Source: RH-AL1 sp965249685 (lineage in GTDB: Bacteria > Pseudomonadota > Alphaproteobacteria > Rhizobiales > Beijerinckiaceae). From it: DNA of 64,000 nucleotides. How positions within the stretch are numbered: the stretch's first letter is position 1; each line of letters starts with the position of its first letter. The position numbers and the translations under genes are program-made. Shown piece after piece: positions 26,732-34,527 of the stretch. The notes under the pieces are model-generated. The model searched no databases. It was given only the letters and a program-made list of their open reading frames with translations, and was not told the DNA's origin. The DNA lies in NCBI GenBank assembly GCA_965249685.1, contig CBDFMN010000003.1, positions 2,418,001 to 2,482,000 of the forward strand, written 5' to 3'.

Positions 26732-27726
26732 TGACGCAGACCGCCCTCATCCCGCCAGCCGCCGAGACGCCGCTCACGCCACCGGTAAGCGAGGCGCGGG
26801 AAGCAGCGACCCTGCACCGACGCGTGTTCGTCGGCATCGCGCTGGCGCTCGTCGTCGCGCCCTTCGTGCTCTACCCGGTCTTTCTCATGAAGGGGCTGTG
26901 CTTCGCCCTCCTGGCCCTCGCCTTCAACCTCCTGCTCGGATACGGCGGGCTCCTCTCCTTCGGCCACGCGGCCTATTTCGGCATGGCGAGCTACGCCTGC
27001 GCCTACGCGGCCAAGGTGTGGGGTTTCCCGCCCGAGCTGGCCATCCTCTCCGGGGCGATCGCGGGCGGCGCGCTCGGCCTCGTGTTCGGGGCCTTGGCCA
27101 TCCGCCGGCAAGGCATCTATTTCGCCATGATCACCCTGGCGCTGGCTCAGATGGTGTACTTCTTTTCGCTGCAGGCGCGGTTCACCGGCGGCGAGGACGG
27201 CATCCAGGGCGTGCCGCGCGGCAAGCTGTTCGGGCTCCTGGCCGTCACCGACGACCGGGCCCTCTACGCCCTCGTCGCCGTCATCTTCATGGCCGGCCTG
27301 CTGCTGATCTACCGCATCATCCATTCGCCGTTCGGCCAGGTGCTGAAGGCGATCCGCGAGAACGAGCCCCGCGCGATCTCGCTCGGCTACCGCGTCAACC
27401 AGTACAAGCTCGCGGTCTTCGTCCTGTCGACGACGCTCGCCGGCGTGGCCGGCGCGACGAAGGCGCTGGTCTTTCAGCTGGCCTCCCTCACCGACGTCCA
27501 TTGGGCGATGTCGGGCGAGGTGGTGCTGATGACGCTGGTCGGCGGCATGGGCACGGTGTTCGGCCCCATCGCCGGCGCCTTTGTCATCGTCGCGATGGAG
27601 AATTACCTTGCCCAGTTCGGCAGCTGGGTGACGATCATCCAGGGCGCCGTCTTCGTGGTCTGCGTACTGGCCTTCCGCGAAGGGCTGGTCGGCCTGCTGG
27701 CGAGGCTGATCAAGAAACCTCTCTGA
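26731..27726 (+). CDS. Branched-chain amino acid-type ABC permease (LivM-like)
   Basis: 331-aa second permease. After about 35 hydrophilic residues it has helices and the LivM landmarks NLLLGYGGLLSFGHAAYFGM near 65-85, FTGGEDGIQGVPRG near 150-165 and the cytoplasmic LKAIRENEPRAISLGYRVN near 205-225. ATG 26731 overlaps the LivH-like stop; the same frame is open further left but lies in the previous gene. Completes the ATPase-ATPase-permease-permease run, with the receptor divergent at 22957-24159. Confidence 0.94.
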   Translation: MTQTALIPPAAETPLTPPVSEAREAATLHRRVFVGIALALVVAPFVLYPVFLMKGLCFALLALAFNLLLGYGGLLSFGHAAYFGMASYACAYAAKVWGFPPELAILSGAIAGGALGLVFGALAIRRQGIYFAMITLALAQMVYFFSLQARFTGGEDGIQGVPRGKLFGLLAVTDDRALYALVAVIFMAGLLLIYRIIHSPFGQVLKAIRENEPRAISLGYRVNQYKLAVFVLSTTLAGVAGATKALVFQLASLTDVHWAMSGEVVLMTLVGGMGTVFGPIAGAFVIVAMENYLAQFGSWVTIIQGAVFVVCVLAFREGLVGLLARLIKKPL

Positions 27727-27765
27727 TGCGGGCGGAAACGCCGGCGGCCATGCGATCGGCGGCGG

Positions 27766-28470
27766 TCACGCCGCGTCACGCAACCGCCAGTGCGCCAGCA
27801 CCTGGAACGGCGCGCCGGCTTCGTCCTGGCGCGACAAGGCCAGCCGGTCGATTGCGAGGGTGCCAAGGTCAAGCGTCGCGAACCACTCCTGTAGGGTCGC
27901 TCGGACCGCTGCCTGGCGCGCGACCGGCAGGCGACCCGTCAGCGTCATGTGGAAGCGGAACGCCTCCATGACGTAGGGGTAGCCCCAACGATCGAGGAGC
28001 GCGACCTGGTCGGCGGTCAGCGCCGCCGGGTTCCGCCTCGCGCGGTCCCGCGCGGTGAGGGGCGCGCGGAACGCGTCGAAGGCTCGCACGCAATCGGCCG
28101 CCAAACTATCGAGGGCATCCGAAGGCTGCCGCATCACCAGGGCGACGAAGCCGTCGAGGAGCTCGACGGCGGGTTCGATTACGGGCACGGCACGCGGCGC
28201 TGCGGCGAAGGCCGCGCAGGCGGCGCGCAGGTCTTCTTCCTGGCGGTCGGCGGCGAGTGCGAACGGGGCCTTGAGCGTGGCGTGGAAGCCGTAGGGGCGA
28301 GGCGACGCCGTGAGTTCGCGCCAATCGGGAAGCTCCTCCTCGATTCCGCCAGGGAATGGCAAGGCGAGGCCGGCATAGGCGTCGTAGCCGAGCAGCGAGG
28401 CGCCGAGCCGGTAGAGCGGCGTCTCCGGTGGCGGCACGTAATACAGGGCGTAGCGCGGCGCCCCCGGCAT
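27766..28470 (-). CDS. DUF1045 phosphonate-operon protein, 2H-phosphoesterase-like
   Basis: 234-aa protein of the family seen in C-P lyase operons (DUF1045). Two HxT motifs are visible, His63-Ala-Thr65 (GFHATLK) and His174-Met-Thr176 (FHMTLTG), about 110 residues apart, which is the pattern of the 2H phosphoesterase superfamily whose members open cyclic phosphates. The ATG overlaps the stop of the upstream PhnM-like gene (ATGA). phnP, which normally opens ribose 1,2-cyclic phosphate 5-phosphate, is absent from this otherwise complete phn cluster, so this protein is a plausible replacement. Family membership is firm, activity is inference. Confidence 0.85.
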   Translation of the reverse strand: MPGAPRYALYYVPPPETPLYRLGASLLGYDAYAGLALPFPGGIEEELPDWRELTASPRPYGFHATLKAPFALAADRQEEDLRAACAAFAAAPRAVPVIEPAVELLDGFVALVMRQPSDALDSLAADCVRAFDAFRAPLTARDRARRNPAALTADQVALLDRWGYPYVMEAFRFHMTLTGRLPVARQAAVRATLQEWFATLDLGTLAIDRLALSRQDEAGAPFQVLAHWRLRDAA

Positions 28471-29663
28471 CAGGCGGCCGCCCCTGCGCGACGCGCGGTC
28501 TCCGGCGCCCGACTGAGACGTTCGGGTTCCGCAAGGGCGACGAGGCGCCCGGCCGCGACCACGGCCACCACGCGCGGGCGCAGCGGCACCGCGTCGTCGA
28601 CGAGGATGAGGTCCGCCCGGCGGCCGGGCGCGATGACGCCGCGGTCGACGAGGCCGGCGGCCGCGGCCGGAGCGGCGGAGACCAAAGACCAGGCCTCCGG
28701 CAGCGGGAGGAGGCCGTCGGCGACGAGGCGGAACGCCGCCAGGAGCGGGGCAGGATAATAATAGTCCGAGGCGAGGATCGAGCAGAGACCCGCCGCCACC
28801 ATGTCGGCCGCTCGGGTCCATCCGGTGTGACTGCCGCCGCGCACCACGTTGGGGGCGCCGAAGACGGTGAAGTCGCCCCCGCGCCGAGCCGCGCGCGCGG
28901 TCTCTTCGTTGACGGGGAACTCGGCGATCGCCGCGCCCCCGGCGCGGAAGGCCTGGCGCATGGCCGGCGTGCGGTCGTCGTGGGACAGGGTGCGGACGCC
29001 CGCCGCGCGGGCCGCCGCCAACAGCCGAACCACGGAGGCCGGCACGTCGGCCGCGCGGTCTTTGACGACGCCGACGAGACGGTCGAAGGCCGCGCCCGAC
29101 AGGCCGGTGCGATCGACCATGCGCTGACGCTTCTCCGGCCTAACCAGGTCTCCCACCGTCGCGTCCATATGGTCGTTGAAGCCGAGGAGTTCGACGCGGC
29201 CGGCCTGCATCCACCGCACGATGGTCTCCTCCGCCTCGAGGTTGTAAGTCTCGTGACGCAGGTGGAAGCGCGTGTCGGCGGCGAGCCGCGGTCGCATCGC
29301 CTCGATCGCCTGCAACAGCCGGCGCGCGTTCTCCGCGCCGCGCAAGCCGGGCTCCCACGACCAGGTGGTGGCGTGGAAAACGGTCGTGATGCCGTTGCCG
29401 ACCGCCTGCCGGTCGCTGTCGGCGAGCGCCACGTCGATGGGGAACTCGACGCCCGGGCGCGGCATCATCTGCCGCTCGAACGCGTCGCCGTGAATATCGA
29501 CGATGCCGGGCAGCACCAGAAGCGTACGCGCATCAAGGACCGCCGCACCCCGTTCGCGGGCGATATCCAGCGCGACGACGGTGTCGCCGACGACCTGAAC
29601 GCCGATCCCGGTCAAGCCTTCCGCCAGGAGAGTCCGGCCACCTTCGATGGACAGCACCGCCAT
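28470..29663 (-). CDS. PhnM-like phosphonate diphosphatase, second copy
   Basis: 397-aa amidohydrolase-superfamily protein of the alpha-D-ribose 1-methylphosphonate 5-triphosphate diphosphatase family. Metal-site HxD in VDIHGDAFERQMMPRP near 65-80, then NGITTVFHATTWSW near 100, HLRHETYN near 145, LSHDDRT near 240 and GAPNVVRGGSHTG near 285. Start ATG 29663 has GGGGGAG before it. A second, canonical PhnM lies at 39057-40211; here HTDNLE-like sequence is HGDAFE, so this copy is divergent. Cotranscribed with the DUF1045 gene and preceded at once by the truncated acyltransferase. Confidence 0.88.
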   Translation of the reverse strand: MAVLSIEGGRTLLAEGLTGIGVQVVGDTVVALDIARERGAAVLDARTLLVLPGIVDIHGDAFERQMMPRPGVEFPIDVALADSDRQAVGNGITTVFHATTWSWEPGLRGAENARRLLQAIEAMRPRLAADTRFHLRHETYNLEAEETIVRWMQAGRVELLGFNDHMDATVGDLVRPEKRQRMVDRTGLSGAAFDRLVGVVKDRAADVPASVVRLLAAARAAGVRTLSHDDRTPAMRQAFRAGGAAIAEFPVNEETARAARRGGDFTVFGAPNVVRGGSHTGWTRAADMVAAGLCSILASDYYYPAPLLAAFRLVADGLLPLPEAWSLVSAAPAAAAGLVDRGVIAPGRRADLILVDDAVPLRPRVVAVVAAGRLVALAEPERLSRAPETARRAGAAA

Positions 29664-29667
29664 CGCG

Positions 29668-29964
29668 CTACTCCCCCGCCTCGCCCGAGCAATAGGCAAT
29701 GGCGCGATCAGTGAAGTGCGCCCGCGGCGCGCGCTTCATCGGGTGGTTACCGGGACCGATCCGCGCCATTGCCGCGATCGAGCAGAACTTTCCGATGGCG
29801 GCATAGGTGATCTGGCTATCGCTAGCGACGCGGGAACACTCGCCCACCGAGACCTCTAACAATTTAGTTCGGGACCTAACTTCGCAGAAGGTCCCGAAAG
29901 TTGCCGCCTGCAGCTCTGCGGCCTCTTCGAGCGCGGGCGTCGCGGAGAGCATCTTGCCGGCCAT
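29668..29964 (-). pseudogene. Truncated phosphonate-operon hexapeptide acyltransferase
   Basis: 98-aa frame matching only the N-terminal part of the hexapeptide-repeat transferases found in phn operons (about 200 aa when complete). KMLSATPALEEAAEL is the normal start; FGTFCEVRSRTKLLEVSVGE and TYAAIGKFCSIAAMARIGPG followed by NHPMKRAPRAHFT match the first repeats and the catalytic His region. Then the frame ends in SGEAGE and a stop five bases before the PhnM-like ATG, so the left-handed helix remainder and C-terminus are lost. The break looks like a clean deletion joining it to the phnM leader. Probably inactive; translation may still couple to PhnM. Confidence 0.7.
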
Positions 29965-30006
29965 GTCCGTCCTTTTGCCGTTGGCACCGCAGACCTCTTC
30001 GGCACC

Positions 30007-30028
30007 GCGTATGACAGGATCATGACGG
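30007..30028 (-). promoter_or_regulatory. Candidate Pho box for the leftward phn transcript
   Basis: On the minus strand, two 11-base units, CCGTCATGATC and CTGTCATACGC, repeat GTCAT exactly 11 bases apart, matching the PhoB direct-repeat layout (CTGTCAT plus four). It lies 43 bases before the truncated acyltransferase start and points leftward, so phosphate starvation probably induces the PhnM-like/DUF1045 transcript. Confidence 0.55.
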
Positions 30029-30045
30029 GCCTTCGTCGCTCTGGA

Positions 30046-30067
30046 ATGTCACATAAATGTAGGCTTC
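30046..30067 (+). promoter_or_regulatory. Weaker candidate Pho box for phnC
   Basis: ATGTCACATAA followed by ATGTAGGCTTC, with GTCA and GTAG 11 bases apart on the plus strand, 42 bases before the phnC ATG. The first unit fits PhoB well, the second poorly. Suggests PhoB control of the rightward phnCDEE transcript as well. Confidence 0.35.
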
Positions 30068-30108
30068 GGGGATTAGCTCTGCTCTCCGACGGATGGTGGA
30101 GTTGCGGC

Positions 30109-30909
30109 ATGCTTGAAGTCCATGGGTTGACGTGCCGTTTCGGCACCAAGACCGCCGTCGATCAGGCCTCCTTCTCCATCGCGCCCGGCGCTTTCGTCGG
30201 CGTGATCGGCCGCTCCGGGGCGGGCAAGTCGACGCTTCTGCGGATGGTCAATCGATTGGTGGAGCCGAGCGCGGGCCGCATCGCTTTCGGTGACGTGGAG
30301 GTCACCGCTCTGCGCGGGGCTGCCCTGCGGCGCTGGCGCGCCCGATCCGCCATGATCTTCCAACAATTCAACCTCGTCGGCCGCCTTGACGTGTTGACAA
30401 ACGTGCTGATGGGCCGGCTGGCGGAGGTGCCGACGTGGCGGGCCCTGCTGCAACTCTGGCCAGAGGCCGACAAAGCCGCCGCCATGGCCGCGCTCGAACA
30501 ATTCGACATGGCGGGCTTCGCTGCGCAGCGCGCGGATCGGCTGTCTGGAGGGCAGCAGCAGCGGGTCGCCATCGCCCGCGCCCTCGTCCAGCGCCCGGAC
30601 ATCGTGCTGGCCGACGAGCCGATCGCTTCGCTCGACCCGCGCGCGACGCGCATCGTGATGGACGCGCTCGCGCGTATCAACACGGAACTCGGCATCACCG
30701 TGCTCTGCAACCTCCACTCGCTCGACATCGCCCGCACCTATTGTGACCGGCTGATCGGCATGGCCGGCGGCAGGATCGTCTTCGACGGGCCGCCGGCGGC
30801 GCTGACGGAGGCGATCGCGCGCGAACTCTACGAACTCGAGGCCGACGAAGTCATGGGCGCGAAGACCGCCAGCCAGCCGGCCGCCGCGCCTGTGCCGGCC
30901 TTCGCTTGA
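30109..30909 (+). CDS. phnC: Phosphonate ABC transporter ATPase PhnC
   Basis: 266-aa motor of phosphonate/phosphate import. Walker A GRSGAGKST at residues 34-42, Q-loop FQQFNLVGRLDVLTNVLMG near 85-100 (PhnC hallmark), signature LSGGQQQRVAIARAL near 145, Walker B IVLADEPIASLDP near 170. ATG 30109 gives the family start (MLEVHGLTCRFG) with GGAG upstream; an earlier in-frame ATG adds an unrelated tail. First gene of phnC-D-E-E. Confidence 0.95.
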   Translation: MLEVHGLTCRFGTKTAVDQASFSIAPGAFVGVIGRSGAGKSTLLRMVNRLVEPSAGRIAFGDVEVTALRGAALRRWRARSAMIFQQFNLVGRLDVLTNVLMGRLAEVPTWRALLQLWPEADKAAAMAALEQFDMAGFAAQRADRLSGGQQQRVAIARALVQRPDIVLADEPIASLDPRATRIVMDALARINTELGITVLCNLHSLDIARTYCDRLIGMAGGRIVFDGPPAALTEAIARELYELEADEVMGAKTASQPAAAPVPAFA

Positions 30910-30950
30910 GCTTACCCCCAACCACCCCGGTTCGACAGGACGACACGACC

Positions 30951-31886
30951 ATGATCCATCGCCGCACGCTGCTTCTCGCCGCCGCCGCCCTCGCCGCGAG
31001 CGCCGGCACCGCCTCCGCGCAAAGCTGGACGGGCAAATATCCCGAGCTGACCTTCGCCGTCATCCCTGCCGAGAACGCGTCCGGCGTGACCGAGCGCTGG
31101 ACGCCCTTCGTGGATTACCTCTCGCGAGAACTCGGCGTGAAGGTCAAACTGCGTATCGCCAACGACTATGCCGCGGTGATCGAGGGGCAGCGCTCGGGCT
31201 TCATCCAGATCGCGAGCTATGGCTCGGCCTCGTTCGCGCGCGCCCGCCTGACCGGCGTGAAGACCGAAGCCTTCGCCAACGACATCAACATCGACGGCAG
31301 CACCGGCTACTACTCCGTGCTCTTCGTCAAGGCGACGAGCCCCTACACCACGATCGCCGACCTCAAGGGCCATAATCTCGGCCTGGTCGACCCGAACTCC
31401 ACGTCGGGCAACAACGTGCCCCGCTTCGAGCTGGACAAGGAAGGCATCCACAACGCGGAAGCCTATTTCAGCAAGGTCGTCTATGCCGGCAGCCACGAGA
31501 ACGCCCTGCTGGCGCTGGCCCAGGGCACTGTGGACGTCGCCGCCAACCAATGGACCAATGACGACGATTCCACGCTGGCGCAGATGCTGCGCAAGACCAT
31601 GCTGAAGAACGCCGACGGCTCGGCGATGAAGAAGAGCGACTTCCGCATCATCCACAAGTCGGCGATCATCCCCAACGGCCCCTACGCCTATAACGCCGAC
31701 CTGCCGGACGACCTTAAGGCCGCCATCGCCAAAGCCTTCGCCGACGCGCCGGAGAAGGCCAAGGACGCCTTCGACCGGCTCGCCGACGGGCAAAAGAAGG
31801 GCTTCCATCCTGCCACGACATCCGATTGGAACGCGACGATCGACCTCGTGAAGTTCGTCGATCACCTGCGTAAGAAAGCCTCCTGA
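30951..31886 (+). CDS. phnD: Phosphonate ABC transporter binding protein PhnD
   Basis: 311-aa periplasmic phosphonate receptor. Signal peptide MIHRRTLLLAAAALAASAGT with cleavage after AQS region near residue 25; mature start YPELTFAVIPAENASGVTER is typical of PhnD. IASYGSASFARARLTGVKTE near 80-100 and LVDPNSTSGNNVPRF near 145 contain the conserved ligand-loop Ser/Thr residues. Lies 41 bases after phnC and 40 before phnE1. Provides the ligand to the two PhnE permeases. Confidence 0.95.
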   Translation: MIHRRTLLLAAAALAASAGTASAQSWTGKYPELTFAVIPAENASGVTERWTPFVDYLSRELGVKVKLRIANDYAAVIEGQRSGFIQIASYGSASFARARLTGVKTEAFANDINIDGSTGYYSVLFVKATSPYTTIADLKGHNLGLVDPNSTSGNNVPRFELDKEGIHNAEAYFSKVVYAGSHENALLALAQGTVDVAANQWTNDDDSTLAQMLRKTMLKNADGSAMKKSDFRIIHKSAIIPNGPYAYNADLPDDLKAAIAKAFADAPEKAKDAFDRLADGQKKGFHPATTSDWNATIDLVKFVDHLRKKAS

Positions 31887-31926
31887 GCGGATCGGGTCGG
31901 CGCTCTCTCGACGTGACGCCGCGCGC

Positions 31927-32805
31927 GTGACGCAGGTCGCCCGTCCCAGCCCGAGGCTTGCGGGCTTTGCCGCAGCCTACGAGGAAGCCGTCGCCCGCAA
32001 GCGTCGCCGCATATTGCTGGCGGCGGCGGTGTTCGCCTTTGCCGTCGCGCTCGCCGCGCGGGGCGCCGAAGTCGACTTGCGCGCCCTCGCCGCAAAATCC
32101 GGTAACTTCTTCAGCTATTTCGACCGCATTCTGACGCTCGACAGCGGTGCCCGCGTCTGGACCGACGGCGCCGACTGGTTCTGGGGGTGGCGGTCCTGGC
32201 TCTCGCTCCTGGGCGAGACGGTGCTGATGAGCTATGTCGGCACGCTCAGCGGCGCGCTGCTGGCGTTCGCGTTAAGCTTCGCGGCAGCGGTCAACACCAC
32301 CCCGGCACCGGCCTTACGGTTCGCCGTCAAACGCGCTTTGGAGTTCTGCCGCACGGTCCCCGACATCGTCTTCGCCCTCGTCTTCGTCATCGCGTTCGGC
32401 CTCGGCCCGCTGGCGGGCGTGCTCGCCATCGCCGTCCACACGACGGGGGCCCTGGGCAAGCTCTTCGCTGAAATGGTGGAGACGATCGACATGCAGCCGC
32501 TCCAGGGCCTGCGCGCGACGGGTTCCGGCTGGGCGGCGGCCATGCGTTTCGCCGTCCTGCCGCAAGTCTCCGCCGGCTTCGCGAGTTACGCGCTGCTGCG
32601 GTTCGAGATGAACGTGCGCGGTGCCTCGGTGATGGGTTTCGTGGGAGCCGGCGGCATAGGGCAGGAACTCATCGTCTCCGTGCAGAAGTTCTACTACGCG
32701 GACGTCAGCGCCATCCTGGCGCTTATCATCCTGGCGGTCTTCGTCATCGACATCGGCACGGGGTGGCTGCGCGCGCACCTGTCCGGCCTGGCACCCCGGC
32801 GATGA
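31927..32805 (+). CDS. phnE: Phosphonate ABC transporter permease PhnE (first)
   Basis: 292-aa inner-membrane permease. An N-terminal helix (ILLAAAVFAFAVALAARGAE) is followed by SLLGETVLMSYVGTLSGALL and the PhnE landmark RTVPDIVFALVFVIAFGLGP near 140-160; the EAA-like loop GLRATGSGWAAAMRFAVLPQ is near 195. GTG start at 31927 is kept because it follows the phnD stop by 40 bases and gives normal length. Its stop overlaps the ATG of the second phnE. Confidence 0.93.
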   Translation: MTQVARPSPRLAGFAAAYEEAVARKRRRILLAAAVFAFAVALAARGAEVDLRALAAKSGNFFSYFDRILTLDSGARVWTDGADWFWGWRSWLSLLGETVLMSYVGTLSGALLAFALSFAAAVNTTPAPALRFAVKRALEFCRTVPDIVFALVFVIAFGLGPLAGVLAIAVHTTGALGKLFAEMVETIDMQPLQGLRATGSGWAAAMRFAVLPQVSAGFASYALLRFEMNVRGASVMGFVGAGGIGQELIVSVQKFYYADVSAILALIILAVFVIDIGTGWLRAHLSGLAPRR

Positions 32806-33653
32806 GGGCGCTCCCGGCGGACGACGCGGCGGCGCTGCGGGCGCGCTATCCCGGCGCGTTCCGCCGGTCGTGGCGGACTCGGCTGACCGCGCCCGCCGTC
32901 GCCGTAGGCGCGGGTGCGCTGCTGCTGTACGGGTTCGTCCACGTCGGCTTCACGCCGCAGCGGATCGCCTCGGGCCTGCGCCAGCTTGGCTGGTTCGTGA
33001 GCCTTATGGTGCCGCCCGATCCTGGCTCCTCGCTACCGGCCTACCTGCGGGCTCTGGGCGAGACCCTGGCGATCGCCTTCCTCGGCACGACGCTCGCCGC
33101 GGCCGCGGCCTTGCCTGTCAGCGTGCTGGCCGCCCGCACGGTGGTACCCACCGCCCTCGTCCGCTTTCCCTCCCGCCGGGTGTTCGACGCGATCCGCGGG
33201 ATCGACACGCTCATCTGGGCCATCGTCTGGATCAACGTCGTCGGCCTCGGTCCCTTCGCCGGTGTGCTCGCCATCGCGGTCTCCGACTTCGGATCGTTCG
33301 GCAAGCTGTTCTCGGAGGCGTTCGAGGCCGTGGAAGCCAAGCAGGTCGAGGGCATCCGCGCGGCGGGCGGCGGCCGGCTGCACGAGATCCGCTTCGGGCT
33401 CCTGCCGCAGGCCCTGCCGGTGATCGCAGCTCAGGCGCTCTATTTCTTCGAGTCGAACACCCGGTCCGCAACGATCATCGGCATCGTCGGCGCGGGCGGC
33501 ATCGGCCTACAACTCGCGGAACAAATCCGCGTTCTGGAATGGCGACACGTGTCGTTCCTCATCCTGATGATCCTGGTCGCGGTGCTGGTGATCGACTGGG
33601 TGTCCGGCCGCCTGCGCGCGGCGATCATGGGTCCGCGCGGCACGCGGTCTTAG
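32802..33653 (+). CDS. phnE: Phosphonate ABC transporter permease PhnE (second)
   Basis: 283-aa second permease, overlapping the first by four bases (ATGA). ALGETLAIAFLGTTLAAAAA near 85-100, RGIDTLIWAIVWINVVGLGP near 130-150 and the loop GIRAAGGGRLHEIRFGLLPQ near 185-205 are PhnE hallmarks. Two unequal PhnE genes in tandem are common in Hyphomicrobiales. Convergent with phnF. Confidence 0.93.
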   Translation: MRALPADDAAALRARYPGAFRRSWRTRLTAPAVAVGAGALLLYGFVHVGFTPQRIASGLRQLGWFVSLMVPPDPGSSLPAYLRALGETLAIAFLGTTLAAAAALPVSVLAARTVVPTALVRFPSRRVFDAIRGIDTLIWAIVWINVVGLGPFAGVLAIAVSDFGSFGKLFSEAFEAVEAKQVEGIRAAGGGRLHEIRFGLLPQALPVIAAQALYFFESNTRSATIIGIVGAGGIGLQLAEQIRVLEWRHVSFLILMILVAVLVIDWVSGRLRAAIMGPRGTRS

Positions 33654-33667
33654 GATCCGACGCGCGT

Positions 33668-34405
33668 TCAGGCCCAGCCCGGGCCATCGACCATGAACTC
33701 GACCCGCTCGGCCGCGAAGCGGGCGCGACTGGCGAGCACCGGCGTGCCGGCAACATCGACGTCCACGCTGGTGACGACGAGGACCGGACGCCCCGGCGCC
33801 AGGTCGAGCGCCACGGCATCGGCCGGCTCGACCAGCGCGGCGGTGACCTGCGTCGCCGCGCGGCGATAGTCGTCGACGCCGTAGTGCGCGAGCAGCTTCG
33901 TCACCGAGCGGAGGCGGTCGTAGAGCTGCGCGGCTTCCGGAAAACGCTCGGCCGGAAACCAGGTCGTCGCAACGCAGATGGGCGCGTGGTCGGCGAGCCG
34001 CAGCGCCTCGACCCGGGCAAGCGGCGCGCCCTCGGGCAGGGCGAGACGCAGGGCGAGGGCCGGGCCAGCCGGCTCCAGGGAGGCCGCCAGAACGCGGCCG
34101 AGCGGCGCGCGGCCCTCGGCCCCGACGATCTCGGAAAATCGCGTGCGGGCGCGCAGCGGATACCCCAGCCGCGGCGCTTCGACGTAGGTGCCGCGGCCCT
34201 GCTCGGCCCGCACGAGCCCGCGTTCGGCCAGGACGGCAAGCGCGCGCCGCACGGTGTGGCGGTTGACTTGGTAGGTCTCCGCGATCTCCGTCTCGCCGGG
34301 CAGCCGCTGGCCGGGCGGATAGCTGCCGGCGGCGATCGCGCCCTCGAGAGCATCGGCGATGCGCCGCCACAGAGTGATGCCGGAAGCCGTCTCGGACCGG
34401 GTCAT
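33668..34405 (-). CDS. phnF: GntR-family phosphonate operon repressor PhnF
   Basis: 245-aa regulator: N-terminal winged helix (residues about 10-75, with VNRHTVRRALAVLAERGLVR and QGRGTYVE) and a UTRA ligand domain (about 95-240, with ATTWFPAERFPEAAQLYD). It is divergent from phnG across 122 bases that hold a perfect TTGTCTA/TAGACAA inverted repeat, the probable operator. Expected to repress the C-P lyase genes until a phosphonate or phosphate-ester signal binds the UTRA domain. Confidence 0.9.
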   Translation of the reverse strand: MTRSETASGITLWRRIADALEGAIAAGSYPPGQRLPGETEIAETYQVNRHTVRRALAVLAERGLVRAEQGRGTYVEAPRLGYPLRARTRFSEIVGAEGRAPLGRVLAASLEPAGPALALRLALPEGAPLARVEALRLADHAPICVATTWFPAERFPEAAQLYDRLRSVTKLLAHYGVDDYRRAATQVTAALVEPADAVALDLAPGRPVLVVTSVDVDVAGTPVLASRARFAAERVEFMVDGPGWA

Positions 34406-34439
34406 GCGTCGCCCTGTTTCACGGCGTCTCGAAAAAAAT

Positions 34440-34473
34440 CATTCCGTCGTCACGAGCATTCCATCGTCACAAG
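34440..34473. repeat. Tandem 17-base direct repeat in the phnF/phnG region
   Basis: CATTCCGTCGTCACGAG (34440-34456) is followed directly by CATTCCATCGTCACAAG (34457-34473); only two of 17 positions differ. They lie upstream of the PhnF-type palindrome and look like an activator or repressor array. Confidence 0.6.
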
Positions 34474-34485
34474 AAGGTCATGGCG
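34464..34485 (+). promoter_or_regulatory. Candidate Pho box upstream of phnG
   Basis: TCGTCACAAGA then AGGTCATGGCG: GTCA recurs 11 bases apart on the plus strand, 43 bases before the phnG ATG. It overlaps the second 17-base repeat. Match to the PhoB layout is fair, not strong. Confidence 0.4.
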
Positions 34486-34498
34486 CGCCTCTATGGAT

Positions 34499-34518
34499 TT
34501 GTCTAGTCTATTAGACAA
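34499..34518. promoter_or_regulatory. Probable PhnF operator
   Basis: TTGTCTA-GTCTAT-TAGACAA: a perfect 7-base inverted repeat with a 6-base spacer, ending nine bases before the phnG ATG. GTCTA-type palindromes are the known binding pattern of PhnF regulators. Its place at the very start of phnG implies that bound repressor blocks transcription start. Confidence 0.65.
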
Positions 34519-34527
34519 GTTGGTCGG

